From an uncultured Roseobacter sp. (GTDB taxonomy: Bacteria; Pseudomonadota; Alphaproteobacteria; Rhodobacterales; Rhodobacteraceae), in NCBI RefSeq assembly GCF_947491795.1, contig NZ_CANLKW010000008.1:1-64000 (forward strand): DNA of 64,000 bases. The letters run 5' to 3'. The translations under genes were made by a program, and so were the position numbers. This document shows positions 56,970-64,000 of the stretch, in pieces (position 1 is the stretch's first letter; each line of letters opens with the position of its first letter). A model generated the notes under the pieces. That model did no database searches, was not told the origin of the DNA, and saw only the letters and a program-made list of their open reading frames with translations.

Positions 56970-57751
56970 GTCAGATCTCCGTAAATGTCCGGGCGGCGGT
57001 CCGCCAGGTGCGTCTGTCTTTGTCGCGCATGTTTCAGCACGCTCTGATCGAGTTCGGCCCAAAGCATTGTTTCTGCGCCCGCGCCGCGGACGATGTCCTC
57101 GCCGTCCGGACCGCACACGCAGGACAAACCATTGTAGGTAAAAGCATCCTCTGATCCTGTGTAATTGCAATAGGCCAGATAGACCGCATTCTCCTCCGCC
57201 CGCGCGGGCACAAGGCGCGCCGCGACACTGTCAAAAGGCACCATATTCGCTGTCGGGCAGACAATAAGGTCGGCCCCATGCAAGGCATGAGCGCGCACGA
57301 GTTCCGGAAACTCCACATCATAGCAAATCGCCAGCGCGGCCTTCCATCCATTCAGGTCAAACACGGGTGGAATACTCTGACCAGCGGTGAACTGTGCACG
57401 GTCAACCTCGCCAAAAAGATGCGTCTTGTGACAGCGCGCGATCTCCTGTCCCGCGCCATCGATGGCGACGCAGGCATTGTACGGACGCGGATGTCCCGGA
57501 AGCGCAAGCCCCGCGACTATGGCAATGCCATGCTCTCTGGCAATCGACTGTATTCCGTCCAGCACCTGCCCGGATTGCCTGGCATGGGTGGCGATCTGCT
57601 CCGCGCCGATGTTGTAGCCGCCCAGATACATTTCAGGCGTAACCAGCATGTCGGCGCCCTGCCCCGCAACCATTTTCGCAGCCTCGGACAGCGCCTCCAG
57701 CGCGCGCTCTGTCTGCGTCTGAGGGTGCGTTTGCCAAAGTGCGATTTTCAT
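56966..57751 (-). CDS. nitrilase-family amidase (DavA-like)
   Basis: A 261-residue carbon-nitrogen hydrolase with the catalytic triad Glu40 (LVTPEMYLGGYNIG), Lys109 (CHKTHLFGEVDR) and Cys143 (LAICYDVEFPE). Length and the GGYNIG and FGEVDR blocks are like 5-aminovaleramidase DavA. It would hydrolyse the amide produced by the overlapping monooxygenase. The ATG at 57751 has AGGGATCACGA upstream and follows the ligase gene by nine bases. Confidence 0.9.
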   Translation of the reverse strand: MKIALWQTHPQTQTERALEALSEAAKMVAGQGADMLVTPEMYLGGYNIGAEQIATHARQSGQVLDGIQSIAREHGIAIVAGLALPGHPRPYNACVAIDGAGQEIARCHKTHLFGEVDRAQFTAGQSIPPVFDLNGWKAALAICYDVEFPELVRAHALHGADLIVCPTANMVPFDSVAARLVPARAEENAVYLAYCNYTGSEDAFTYNGLSCVCGPDGEDIVRGAGAETMLWAELDQSVLKHARQRQTHLADRRPDIYGDLT

Positions 57752-57760
57752 TCGTGATCC

Positions 57761-59068
57761 CTAGTATGTGTCCGCATAGGCTGCGCATTTTCCCGCCGTA
57801 TCCAGGTCCGCGATATGGGCGATTTCGGATTCTTTATGTGATCGGTAAACGTCAGCAAACTGCTCTGGAAACCAGCCGGTGACAGTGTCGCTACCGGTGA
57901 AGGCATCGAGTGCGGCCTCCAGCGTTTCAGGCAGGCGGGTGAAGCCACGGGCCGCCAGTTCCCCGGGTGACAACAGCGACAGATCATCCTCGGTCGCGGG
58001 GGGCGCGCGCAGCTCTTCTTCGATGCCCTGACAGCCCGCATGCACAACAGCCGCAAGGGCCAGATGAGGGCAGGCAGCGGCGTCCGCCGCACGGTATTCG
58101 ATGTTGAACTGTTTGGCGACCGAGGCAGGCTCCCTTGACGTGACAGGGCACACCCGCAGGGATGCTTCGCGGTCCCGGAAACCAAGATTGTTGTAGGCCG
58201 CAGACCATCTGTGCGGTGTCAGCCGTTCGTAAGAAACAACCGAGGGTGCTGTCAGTGCAAGAATCGCGGGCATGTATTTCAGCACACCCGCAGCAAAGGC
58301 GTCGGTCAGGCCTGACATGCCGCAGGCGCCGTTTTCATCATAGGTCAGAGGCGTTCCGGTATCGTCGCGAAAACTGAGGTGAATGTGTACGCCGTTGCCA
58401 ACAGATGCGGTATCGAGGATCGGAGCAAAGGTCGCCGCCTCGCCGGCATGCTGTGCCGCAGAGCGGGTCAGTTCGCGCAGGATGACCGCGTCATCGGCAG
58501 ATTTCACGCCTGTGCCGGGTGCGACGACGACCTCAAACTGGTTCGGTCCGTATTCCTTCATGATACTGTCCGGCGTCAGACCCGCTGCTTTCAGCGTCCC
58601 CATCAGGCTTTCCAGAAACACCCGCTGGCGTTCAAACGCATTCCGGCCAAATCCTTCGTTGGGCAGCCCGGTGCCCCTGAGCTGGAATTCATGCTCGAAC
58701 GCGGAAACCAAATGCGCACCGCTCAGCCGGTGCAGCCGCGCCAGGGCCTCTCGCAACAGCTGCCGGGTACAAAACGCCCAGGGGTCGCCCTCCAGCGTGA
58801 CGATATCGCCCAGCATAAAGTGTTCGGTTGCGCCGCCCTCAAAACCCACCTTCACCTCACAGGCCGGATCAGGGACGAGCAGCAGATCGCCCAGCGAGCC
58901 GAACGGGCTGTCACCGATTCCGTCAAAACAGTTGATCTGCACGTTCGTAGGTACCCACCCGACCCCACGGCTGAGGCGACGGTCGAGCTGGTCTGCGGGA
59001 AATGCCTTGCCGCGTACCTTACCGGCAATATCGCAGGTGGCAGCAAAAATCAGGGGCATCGGTTTCAT
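57761..59068 (-). CDS. glutamine synthetase-like gamma-glutamyl ligase
   Basis: 435 residues from the ATG at 59068, with AAAGGAAACGAC upstream; it overlaps the rpiR stop by four bases. The glutamine synthetase fold is clear: SAFEHEFQLRG with metal Glu, NQFEVVVAPGTG, GNGVHIHLSFRDDTG with the metal His, and the NIEYRAADAAACPHLALAAV end. It diverges from housekeeping GlnA (no adenylylation-site context and a compact N-terminus) and looks like the GlnT/PuuA-type ligases that gamma-glutamylate amines. It may detoxify or activate an amine from the pathway. Confidence 0.85.
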   Translation of the reverse strand: MKPMPLIFAATCDIAGKVRGKAFPADQLDRRLSRGVGWVPTNVQINCFDGIGDSPFGSLGDLLLVPDPACEVKVGFEGGATEHFMLGDIVTLEGDPWAFCTRQLLREALARLHRLSGAHLVSAFEHEFQLRGTGLPNEGFGRNAFERQRVFLESLMGTLKAAGLTPDSIMKEYGPNQFEVVVAPGTGVKSADDAVILRELTRSAAQHAGEAATFAPILDTASVGNGVHIHLSFRDDTGTPLTYDENGACGMSGLTDAFAAGVLKYMPAILALTAPSVVSYERLTPHRWSAAYNNLGFRDREASLRVCPVTSREPASVAKQFNIEYRAADAAACPHLALAAVVHAGCQGIEEELRAPPATEDDLSLLSPGELAARGFTRLPETLEAALDAFTGSDTVTGWFPEQFADVYRSHKESEIAHIADLDTAGKCAAYADTY

Positions 59069-59919
59069 TGTGTCGTTTCCTTTGTCGTCACGCGCAGTGT
59101 GTCCCAGCTCTCGATCCGGTCGCGGGTATGTTCCCAGTGTTCCTCGGCAATGCGGGTCACGATGGCCTCGGTCACGGCAAGAGCGGAGGAATAAGTGTCC
59201 CACAATGTACCGGACTCGATGGGCACAGGCAGAACATCCGACGCATGACGCGCAACAGGTGATATCCATTTGTCCGTCATAAGCATGACCCGCGCGCCGC
59301 GTTCATCACGGGCCAGCGCAGCGAGTGAGGCAAGCGATGTCTGATAACGGCGAAAATCCACGACAAAGAAGATATCGCCTGCCTTCATCTGCAACAGGTA
59401 TTCGGGCCAGGTTTCGGGATCAGAGGGCAAGTGAAATACGCCTTTTCGCGCCTGACGGAGGTGGAAGGAAAGATGCGCTGCAATCGTGTCACTGATCCGT
59501 CCGCCGATGACATAGACATTGTGTTTACTGCTCGCCAAAAGGGTACACACACGTTGGAATTGCTCCTCTGTGATGGCATCTCCGGCGATGGCCATTTGTG
59601 CACTGGCCCTGGTCAGGAAATCTGACAGATAATCCCCTTCGATGTGGCGGCCCCGCTCGTGTACTTCGACCGGGCTGCGGTCACCCTGTTTGAGCTCGGC
59701 AATCAGCGAACGCTGAAACTCCTGATATCCGGTCAAGCCGATTTTGGCCATGAAACGGGAGATAGAGGGGGCGGACACCTCTGAGCGCGCGGCCAGATCC
59801 TGGATCGATGACAGCCCCGCATAAGGGTAGTCCGACAGGATCGCTGCGGCCAGCTTGCGCTCACCGGCGGTGAATGTGTCGGACGCTTTTTCAATCTTTT
59901 GTCTGATCTGCACAGTCAT
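59065..59919 (-). CDS. RpiR/MurR-family transcriptional regulator
   Basis: A 284-residue regulator with an N-terminal HTH_6 (RQKIEKASDTFTAGERKLAA, LSSIQDLAARSEVSAPSISR, FMAKIGLTGYQEFQ) and a C-terminal SIS domain (KHNVYVIGGRISDTIAAHLS, then VVDFRRYQTSLASLAALARD). The SIS domain senses a ligand that is often a sugar phosphate. Here it heads an amine/amide operon, so the ligand is unclear. Divergent from the N-formylglutamate amidohydrolase-like gene. Confidence 0.92.
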   Translation of the reverse strand: MTVQIRQKIEKASDTFTAGERKLAAAILSDYPYAGLSSIQDLAARSEVSAPSISRFMAKIGLTGYQEFQRSLIAELKQGDRSPVEVHERGRHIEGDYLSDFLTRASAQMAIAGDAITEEQFQRVCTLLASSKHNVYVIGGRISDTIAAHLSFHLRQARKGVFHLPSDPETWPEYLLQMKAGDIFFVVDFRRYQTSLASLAALARDERGARVMLMTDKWISPVARHASDVLPVPIESGTLWDTYSSALAVTEAIVTRIAEEHWEHTRDRIESWDTLRVTTKETTQ

Positions 59920-59952
59920 CTGGCACCTGCTTCGGTTACTGGCCAGCGTTTA

Positions 59953-60002
59953 TGAAAAAATAATTTCAGTCAACTCAAAAAACTTGACTTTGGAAATTTT
60001 CA
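59953..60002. promoter_or_regulatory. candidate RpiR operator and divergent promoter region
   Basis: TGAAA-N6-TTTCA occurs at 59953-59968 and TGGAAATTTTCA at 59991-60002. Both are small palindromes in an A/T-rich spacer between rpiR and the rightward operon. RpiR-type sites are often TGAAA/TTTCA-like. Binding is inferred. Confidence 0.5.
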
Positions 60003-60035
60003 TTCGTCTACTTTCAGCATTATCAGGGAGCGGTT

Positions 60036-60839
60036 GTGAGTCGATCAAACGTCATTGATGCCTCTGTGCAGGGGCAGTCAGGCCAGGAAAACCTGCTCAG
60101 CGCATCTGATCCTGCGCCAGTGGAATGGTGCATTGCGCGGGCGCAGTCTCCCATTTTCTTGTTGTGCGAACACGCGGGTCGGGCCGTTCCACAGGCACTG
60201 GACGGCCTGGGATTGCCAGAAGGCGCAATTGACCGGCATATCGGCTGGGACATTGGCGCGGAAGCGCTGGCGCGCGCTGTATCCCACCGGCTGGAATGCC
60301 CGCTGATCCTGCAGCGCTACAGCCGGCTGGTGATCGACTGTAACCGCCCTCCCGGCAGCGCAGGATCCATTCCCGCTGTCAGTGACGGCATCCGCGTTCC
60401 CGGCAATGTCGGGCTGAACACCCAGGCGTCAGAGCAGCGCCGGCGGGAGATTTTTGACCCGATGAATGATGCAATCGCAGCCGCGTTTGAATTTCATCCG
60501 CGTCAGGCTGTTTTTGCCATCCATTCCTTTACACAGAATTTTCAGGGACAGCTGCGTCCCTGGGATGCGGGCTTTCTGACACGCAGCGATACCGAAACCG
60601 CTGGCAGGCTGATGGAAGTGATTTCCGCCGCCGCACCTGATCTGCGGCTTGCGCTGAACCAGCCTTACCAGATTGATGATGCAAGCGACTGGTTCATCCC
60701 GCGCTATGCCGAAGCCCGCGCCATGCGGCACACACTGATCGAAGTGCGCAACGACCATCTGACAGATGAGGCCGGTGTTACACGCTGGGCCGATCTGCTG
60801 ACCCCGGCAATCCGGTCCGTATTGGAGGTTTCACAATGA
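60036..60839 (+). CDS. N-formylglutamate amidohydrolase family protein
   Basis: 267 residues from a GTG at 60036, preceded by CAGGGAGCGGTT. Family marks: PIFLLCEHAGRAVPQALDGL, DRHIGWDIGAEALARAVSHR, YSRLVIDCNRPPGSAGSIPA, FAIHSFTQNFQGQLRPWDAG and LIEVRNDHLTDEAGVTRWAD. The family hydrolyses N-formylglutamate or similar N-acyl amino acids using a metal. First gene of the rightward operon with ATGA coupling to the cysteine hydrolase. No histidine-degradation genes are nearby, so another N-formyl or N-acyl substrate is likely. Confidence 0.88.
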   Translation: MSRSNVIDASVQGQSGQENLLSASDPAPVEWCIARAQSPIFLLCEHAGRAVPQALDGLGLPEGAIDRHIGWDIGAEALARAVSHRLECPLILQRYSRLVIDCNRPPGSAGSIPAVSDGIRVPGNVGLNTQASEQRRREIFDPMNDAIAAAFEFHPRQAVFAIHSFTQNFQGQLRPWDAGFLTRSDTETAGRLMEVISAAAPDLRLALNQPYQIDDASDWFIPRYAEARAMRHTLIEVRNDHLTDEAGVTRWADLLTPAIRSVLEVSQ

Positions 60840-61477
60840 CACTGACCCGCCAGCTGCCTCTGGTGCCGGCACAGTCCGCGCTGCTTTTTGTCGATGTCCA
60901 GAATTTCGCCGCCCATCGCGAGGGAGGTGAGTTCAAAGGCATGTCGGCACAGGATTTCGCCTCCGGTTACAGCTGGTTCTTTGACGAGCTGGAGGCCCGG
61001 GTCTTTGGCAATATGCAGGCCATTCAGGCCGCCTGCCGCGCTGCCCGGATCGAAGTTATGTATACGACCATTGAAAGCCTGACACTTGATGGTCGTGACA
61101 GATCGCTGGACTACAAGATAACCGGATTCAATGTTCCCAAAGGCTCCTGGGACGGTAAGGTGATCGACCAGATCGCGCCCGCAGACGATGAGATCGTTCT
61201 GCCCAAATCGTCCTCGTCGGTCTTTATCTCGACCCATATCGATTATGTCCTCCGCAATCTGGGCGTCCGGCAACTGGTCATATCCGGTCTGATCACGGAT
61301 CAATGTGTGGAAAGCGCCATCCGTGATGCCTGCGATCTGGGATATCTGGTTACTCAGGTGACGGATGCCTGCCTGACCTACACTCCTGAGCGACATGCAA
61401 ACTCGCTGCGCACCATAAAGGGCTACTGCCGCCAGGTGACCACAGCAGAGCTTGTTTTCGAGCTGGAGAACGTATGA
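60836..61477 (+). CDS. cysteine hydrolase (isochorismatase-like family)
   Basis: A 213-residue hydrolase with the triad Asp20 (LLFVDVQNFAAHREGG), Lys124 (DEIVLPKSSSSVF) and Cys157 (GLITDQCVESAIRDACDLGY). The family includes amidases for nicotinamide, biuret, N-carbamoylsarcosine and ureidoacrylate. The pathway context suggests release of ammonia or a carbamoyl group from an imported nitrogen compound. It is coupled by a four-base overlap to the previous gene and is 43 bases before the ABC ATPase. Confidence 0.9.
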   Translation: MTLTRQLPLVPAQSALLFVDVQNFAAHREGGEFKGMSAQDFASGYSWFFDELEARVFGNMQAIQAACRAARIEVMYTTIESLTLDGRDRSLDYKITGFNVPKGSWDGKVIDQIAPADDEIVLPKSSSSVFISTHIDYVLRNLGVRQLVISGLITDQCVESAIRDACDLGYLVTQVTDACLTYTPERHANSLRTIKGYCRQVTTAELVFELENV

Positions 61478-61520
61478 TGGTACCGGTTTCTCAGACTGCT
61501 CTGCCGGGTCCGGAGCGCGC

Positions 61521-62231
61521 ATGCTGGAACTGACGGGCATCAGCAAGTCGTTTGGTGGCGTTCATGCCGTCCGCGATGTCTCATTCCTGCTGGAAGCCGG
61601 AGAGGTTCGCGGACTGATCGGACCAAATGGCGCGGGCAAGTCCACGCTGGTCAACCTGATCTCGGGGCTATTGACGCCCTCGTCCGGTACAATGACGCTG
61701 AACGGCGTACCGCTCACCGGGCAGAGCGCCCATCAGCGTGCCCGCCAGGGCATTGCGCGTACGTTCCAGAACCTGCGGGTTTTCCCCAGCCTGAGTGTCG
61801 AACAGAACATAGATGTTGCCCGTTATGCGGGGGGCAGCGCCGCCCTGCCGGAAGCCGCGATAAGGCAATTCGGTCTGCTCGACAAACTGACTTTGCCAGC
61901 CAACGCTTTGTCCTATGGCGATCAGAGACGTCTCGAAATCGTGCGCGGACTGGCACTGCGGCCACGGATCCTGATGCTGGACGAACCCGCAGCCGGTATG
62001 AACGAAGAAGAAACCGAAGCTCTGGGCCACGCGCTGAAATGGGTGCAGCAACAGGCTGACTGCGCACTCTTCGTGATCGATCATGACCTGAAATTCATTA
62101 TGACCCTCTGCGACCGGATCACAGTGCTGGATATGGGGTCAGTGATCGCCGAAGGCACACCTCAGGAAATTACCACAAACCCAAAAGTCATCAGCGCTTA
62201 TCTCGGCGACGACGTAAGCGCGGTGGCCTGA
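61521..62231 (+). CDS. branched-chain-type ABC transporter ATPase (LivG-like)
   Basis: 236 residues from the ATG at 61521 with CGGAGCGCGC upstream; the open frame to 61452 overlaps the hydrolase. Walker A GPNGAGKSTLVNLI, Q-loop region IARTFQNLRVF and Walker B ILMLDEPAAGMNEEE are intact; the signature LSYGDQRRLEIVR is the LivG variant. The C-terminal EGTPQEITTNPKVISAYLGD is typical. It pairs with the LivF-like ATPase at 63457. Confidence 0.92.
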   Translation: MLELTGISKSFGGVHAVRDVSFLLEAGEVRGLIGPNGAGKSTLVNLISGLLTPSSGTMTLNGVPLTGQSAHQRARQGIARTFQNLRVFPSLSVEQNIDVARYAGGSAALPEAAIRQFGLLDKLTLPANALSYGDQRRLEIVRGLALRPRILMLDEPAAGMNEEETEALGHALKWVQQQADCALFVIDHDLKFIMTLCDRITVLDMGSVIAEGTPQEITTNPKVISAYLGDDVSAVA

Positions 62232-62262
62232 ACTTATAACTGCCAACAACAAGGAGATTGAA

Positions 62263-63414
62263 ATGAAAATGAGTATACTCACGGCGCTGGCCTGTACGGC
62301 CCTGGTGACACCTGCCTTTGCAGAAGACACGATCAAAATTGGTCTGGGCGTCCCGATGACAGGCGACTACGCCCCCTATGCTGAATGGCAGGGCGCGCGA
62401 TGCATGGCCGAAATGATCAACGCAGACGGCGGTGTCGATGGCAAAATGATCGAGGTTCTGGTTCAGGACGCCGGGGCAGATACGCAAACGGCAATTTCGC
62501 TGGCGCAGAAATTCCTGGATGAGGGCGCCGTCATGCTTGGCACAATCCCCTTCTCGGATACGATGATACCTGTGGCACAGATTGCGCAGGGCTATGGCGT
62601 GTCAATCTTTCAACCCCAGTCCACACAGGTTGAGATGCACGCAGGCATTGTCGACAACTTCTTTACAGGTGTCTCACCGGACCCTTTCACCGCAACCGCG
62701 GCGGCCAACTATGCGCTGGAGAACGGCGCAAAAAATGTCGTCCTGCTGACCTCTGATGAAGGCGGCAGCTGGTCGGCCAAAACGCCGCTCTGGTTCGGTG
62801 AAGTGATTGAAGCAGGCGGTGGCAAGGTGCTCGACACGCTGAATTTCAGTTTCGGCACCTCTGACTGGTCACCCCAGATCGCAGAGATGCGCGCTCTGGG
62901 CGAAGAAATTGACGCCGTCTATATCTCCTCCATCATGCCGGATGTGGGTGTTCTGGTCCGGCAGCTGCGCAGTGCGGGCATCGACGCCTGGGTCGTCGGT
63001 TCAGACGGATTTGACGATCCATCGCTTGATGCGATCGGTACCGACGATCCGTCGCTCCTCGACAAGGTTTTCTTTGCGACACTGGCCCCCAGCCAGGCCG
63101 ACAGCTCGGTGGTGAATTTCATCGAAGAGTGCAAGGCAATCGGTGTCGATGTTCCAGGTCTTTTCCCGGCAACCGGCGCAGACACGGTCAAAGCGGTGGC
63201 ATGGGCGGTGGAGCAGTCCGGCAGTACGGACCCGGCGACAATCGCAAAAACCATCCGCGAGGCCGACAGCATTCCGGTTCTGACCGTCGACAGCATTTCG
63301 TTCAAGGATACAAAAACCTACGCACAGCGCACCATTCCGGTTATCGGATTTGAAGGCGGCAAGCGCGTTCTTGTGTCCAACATCGTGCCCGACAACGTCC
63401 CAACGGACTGGTAA
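62263..63414 (+). CDS. branched-chain-type ABC substrate-binding protein
   Basis: A 383-residue type-I periplasmic binding protein with a signal peptide (MSILTALACTALVTPAFA). IKIGLGVPMTGDYAPYAEWQ and GARCMAEMINADGGVDGKMI open a LivJ-like fold. The start has AACAAGGAGATTGAA upstream. The family binds branched-chain amino acids, amides and urea. The substrate here is probably the nitrogen compound degraded by the adjacent hydrolases. A hairpin follows the stop at 63424. Confidence 0.9.
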   Translation: MKMSILTALACTALVTPAFAEDTIKIGLGVPMTGDYAPYAEWQGARCMAEMINADGGVDGKMIEVLVQDAGADTQTAISLAQKFLDEGAVMLGTIPFSDTMIPVAQIAQGYGVSIFQPQSTQVEMHAGIVDNFFTGVSPDPFTATAAANYALENGAKNVVLLTSDEGGSWSAKTPLWFGEVIEAGGGKVLDTLNFSFGTSDWSPQIAEMRALGEEIDAVYISSIMPDVGVLVRQLRSAGIDAWVVGSDGFDDPSLDAIGTDDPSLLDKVFFATLAPSQADSSVVNFIEECKAIGVDVPGLFPATGADTVKAVAWAVEQSGSTDPATIAKTIREADSIPVLTVDSISFKDTKTYAQRTIPVIGFEGGKRVLVSNIVPDNVPTDW

Positions 63415-63423
63415 TAAAGAGTG

Positions 63424-63446
63424 GGGCACAGCCGCGCGCTGTGCCC
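63424..63446 (+). terminator. hairpin after the binding-protein gene
   Basis: Perfect 9-base arms GGGCACAGC and GCTGTGCCC with a 5-base loop. It lacks a U-run, suggesting partial termination or 3'-end protection of the binding-protein message before the LivF-like gene. Confidence 0.6.
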
Positions 63447-63456
63447 TGTTGATCCC

Positions 63457-64000
63457 ATGCTGGACATTCAGAATCTGCAGGTTTTTCACGGCCCCATCGA
63501 GGCGGTCCACGGTATTTCCCTGAGCGTCGCCAGTGGGCAGTGCGTCGCATTGCTCGGCCCCAATGGCGCGGGCAAAACCTCTACAATTTCAGCGATCTGC
63601 GGCATTGCACAGGCAAGCGGCACCATCGCCTTTGAAGGGACAGACCTGGCGAAAGTTTCCGTAGAGGACCGGATCGGACGCGGCATTGCGGTCTCTCCCG
63701 AGGGGCGGCGGATTTTCAGTAATCTCAGCGTAGAAGCGAACCTGCGCATCGGTGGCGGCATCCGAAGCGACCGCGAAAACATTCAGGCCGACATCGACAA
63801 ATGGTTCGATACATTCCCAATCCTGGGAGAGCGGCGCAGCCAGCCGGGCGGCACTCTTTCAGGCGGAGAACAACAGATGCTCGCCATCGCCCGCGCGCTC
63901 ATGTCCAGACCTAAAATCCTTTTGCTCGACGAGCCCAGTCTTGGTCTTGCGCCACGCATCGTGGCCCAGGTGTTTCAGATGATTGCACAGCTGCGGTCGG
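63457..64000 (+). CDS. branched-chain-type ABC transporter ATPase (LivF-like), cut by window end
   Basis: The ATG at 63457 opens a frame that runs off the right edge (at least 181 residues). MLDIQNLQVFHGPIEAVHGI, Walker A GPNGAGKTSTI, VSPEGRRIFSNLSV, signature LSGGEQQMLAIARAL and Walker B ILLLDEPSLGLAP are all LivF marks. The permeases LivH and LivM are expected just beyond the window. Confidence 0.92.
   Translation, partial: MLDIQNLQVFHGPIEAVHGISLSVASGQCVALLGPNGAGKTSTISAICGIAQASGTIAFEGTDLAKVSVEDRIGRGIAVSPEGRRIFSNLSVEANLRIGGGIRSDRENIQADIDKWFDTFPILGERRSQPGGTLSGGEQQMLAIARALMSRPKILLLDEPSLGLAPRIVAQVFQMIAQLRS

Noticed and set aside
58383..59282. 299-codon open frame on the plus strand opposite the glutamine synthetase-like gene
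   Set aside because: Serine/arginine-rich shadow translation without any motif.

Overview
The window looks like chromosomal or chromid DNA of a marine alphaproteobacterium of the Rhodobacteraceae (Roseobacter group). It is GC-rich, genes are packed into ATGA-overlapping operons, and the L-rhamnose locus has the gene order described for rhizobia (rhaR-S-T-P-Q-U-K divergent from rhaD-I). No rRNA, tRNA or CRISPR array was seen.

Layout. 1-5600: the decayed end of a GGDEF-EAL gene, cytochrome bd oxidase genes cydA-cydB, and a wrecked IS110 element. 5605-16370: a two-gene surface system, a 2378-residue DUF11-repeat secreted protein followed by a 1205-residue outer-membrane beta-barrel protein. 16712-21164: an intact membrane-bound GGDEF-EAL protein, an IS5-type transposase scrap, a small secreted protein of unknown function and a short HTH protein. 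21600-25650: type I secretion genes (membrane fusion protein and ABC exporter) beside the debris of what may have been their cargo (RTX repeats and a flavin amine oxidase). 25663-27053: sterol desaturase-like hydroxylase and a TetR regulator whose start codon lies within or beside a perfect palindrome. 27180-27930: degenerate DNA with an rlmJ scrap and 11-bp-phased ACCGACG repeats.

27935-37965: amino-sugar catabolism. An ABC importer, an oxidoreductase and murQ run leftward. A BadF-type kinase, a GntR regulator, a SIS-domain deaminase and nagA run rightward. Together they could import an N-acetylated sugar, phosphorylate it, split the lactyl ether of MurNAc-6-P, deacetylate GlcNAc-6-P and deaminate GlcN-6-P. 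38385-43355: a 1656-residue membrane protein of unknown function with internal repeats and an OmpA-like C-terminus.

43572-54227: a complete L-rhamnose uptake and catabolism locus. 54342-64000: a nitrogen-compound locus. An RpiR regulator, a glutamine-synthetase-like ligase, a nitrilase-family amidase, an amino-acid 2-monooxygenase and a formamidase-family amidase run leftward. An N-formylglutamate amidohydrolase-like protein, a cysteine hydrolase and a branched-chain-type ABC transporter run rightward off the window edge. Monooxygenase plus amidase is the chemistry of lysine to 5-aminovalerate (DavB/DavA) or tryptophan to indole-3-acetate (IaaM/IaaH); the sequence alone does not settle which.

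Best candidates for undescribed biology: the DUF11 protein and outer-membrane partner, the 1656-residue repeat protein, and the monooxygenase/amidase locus.
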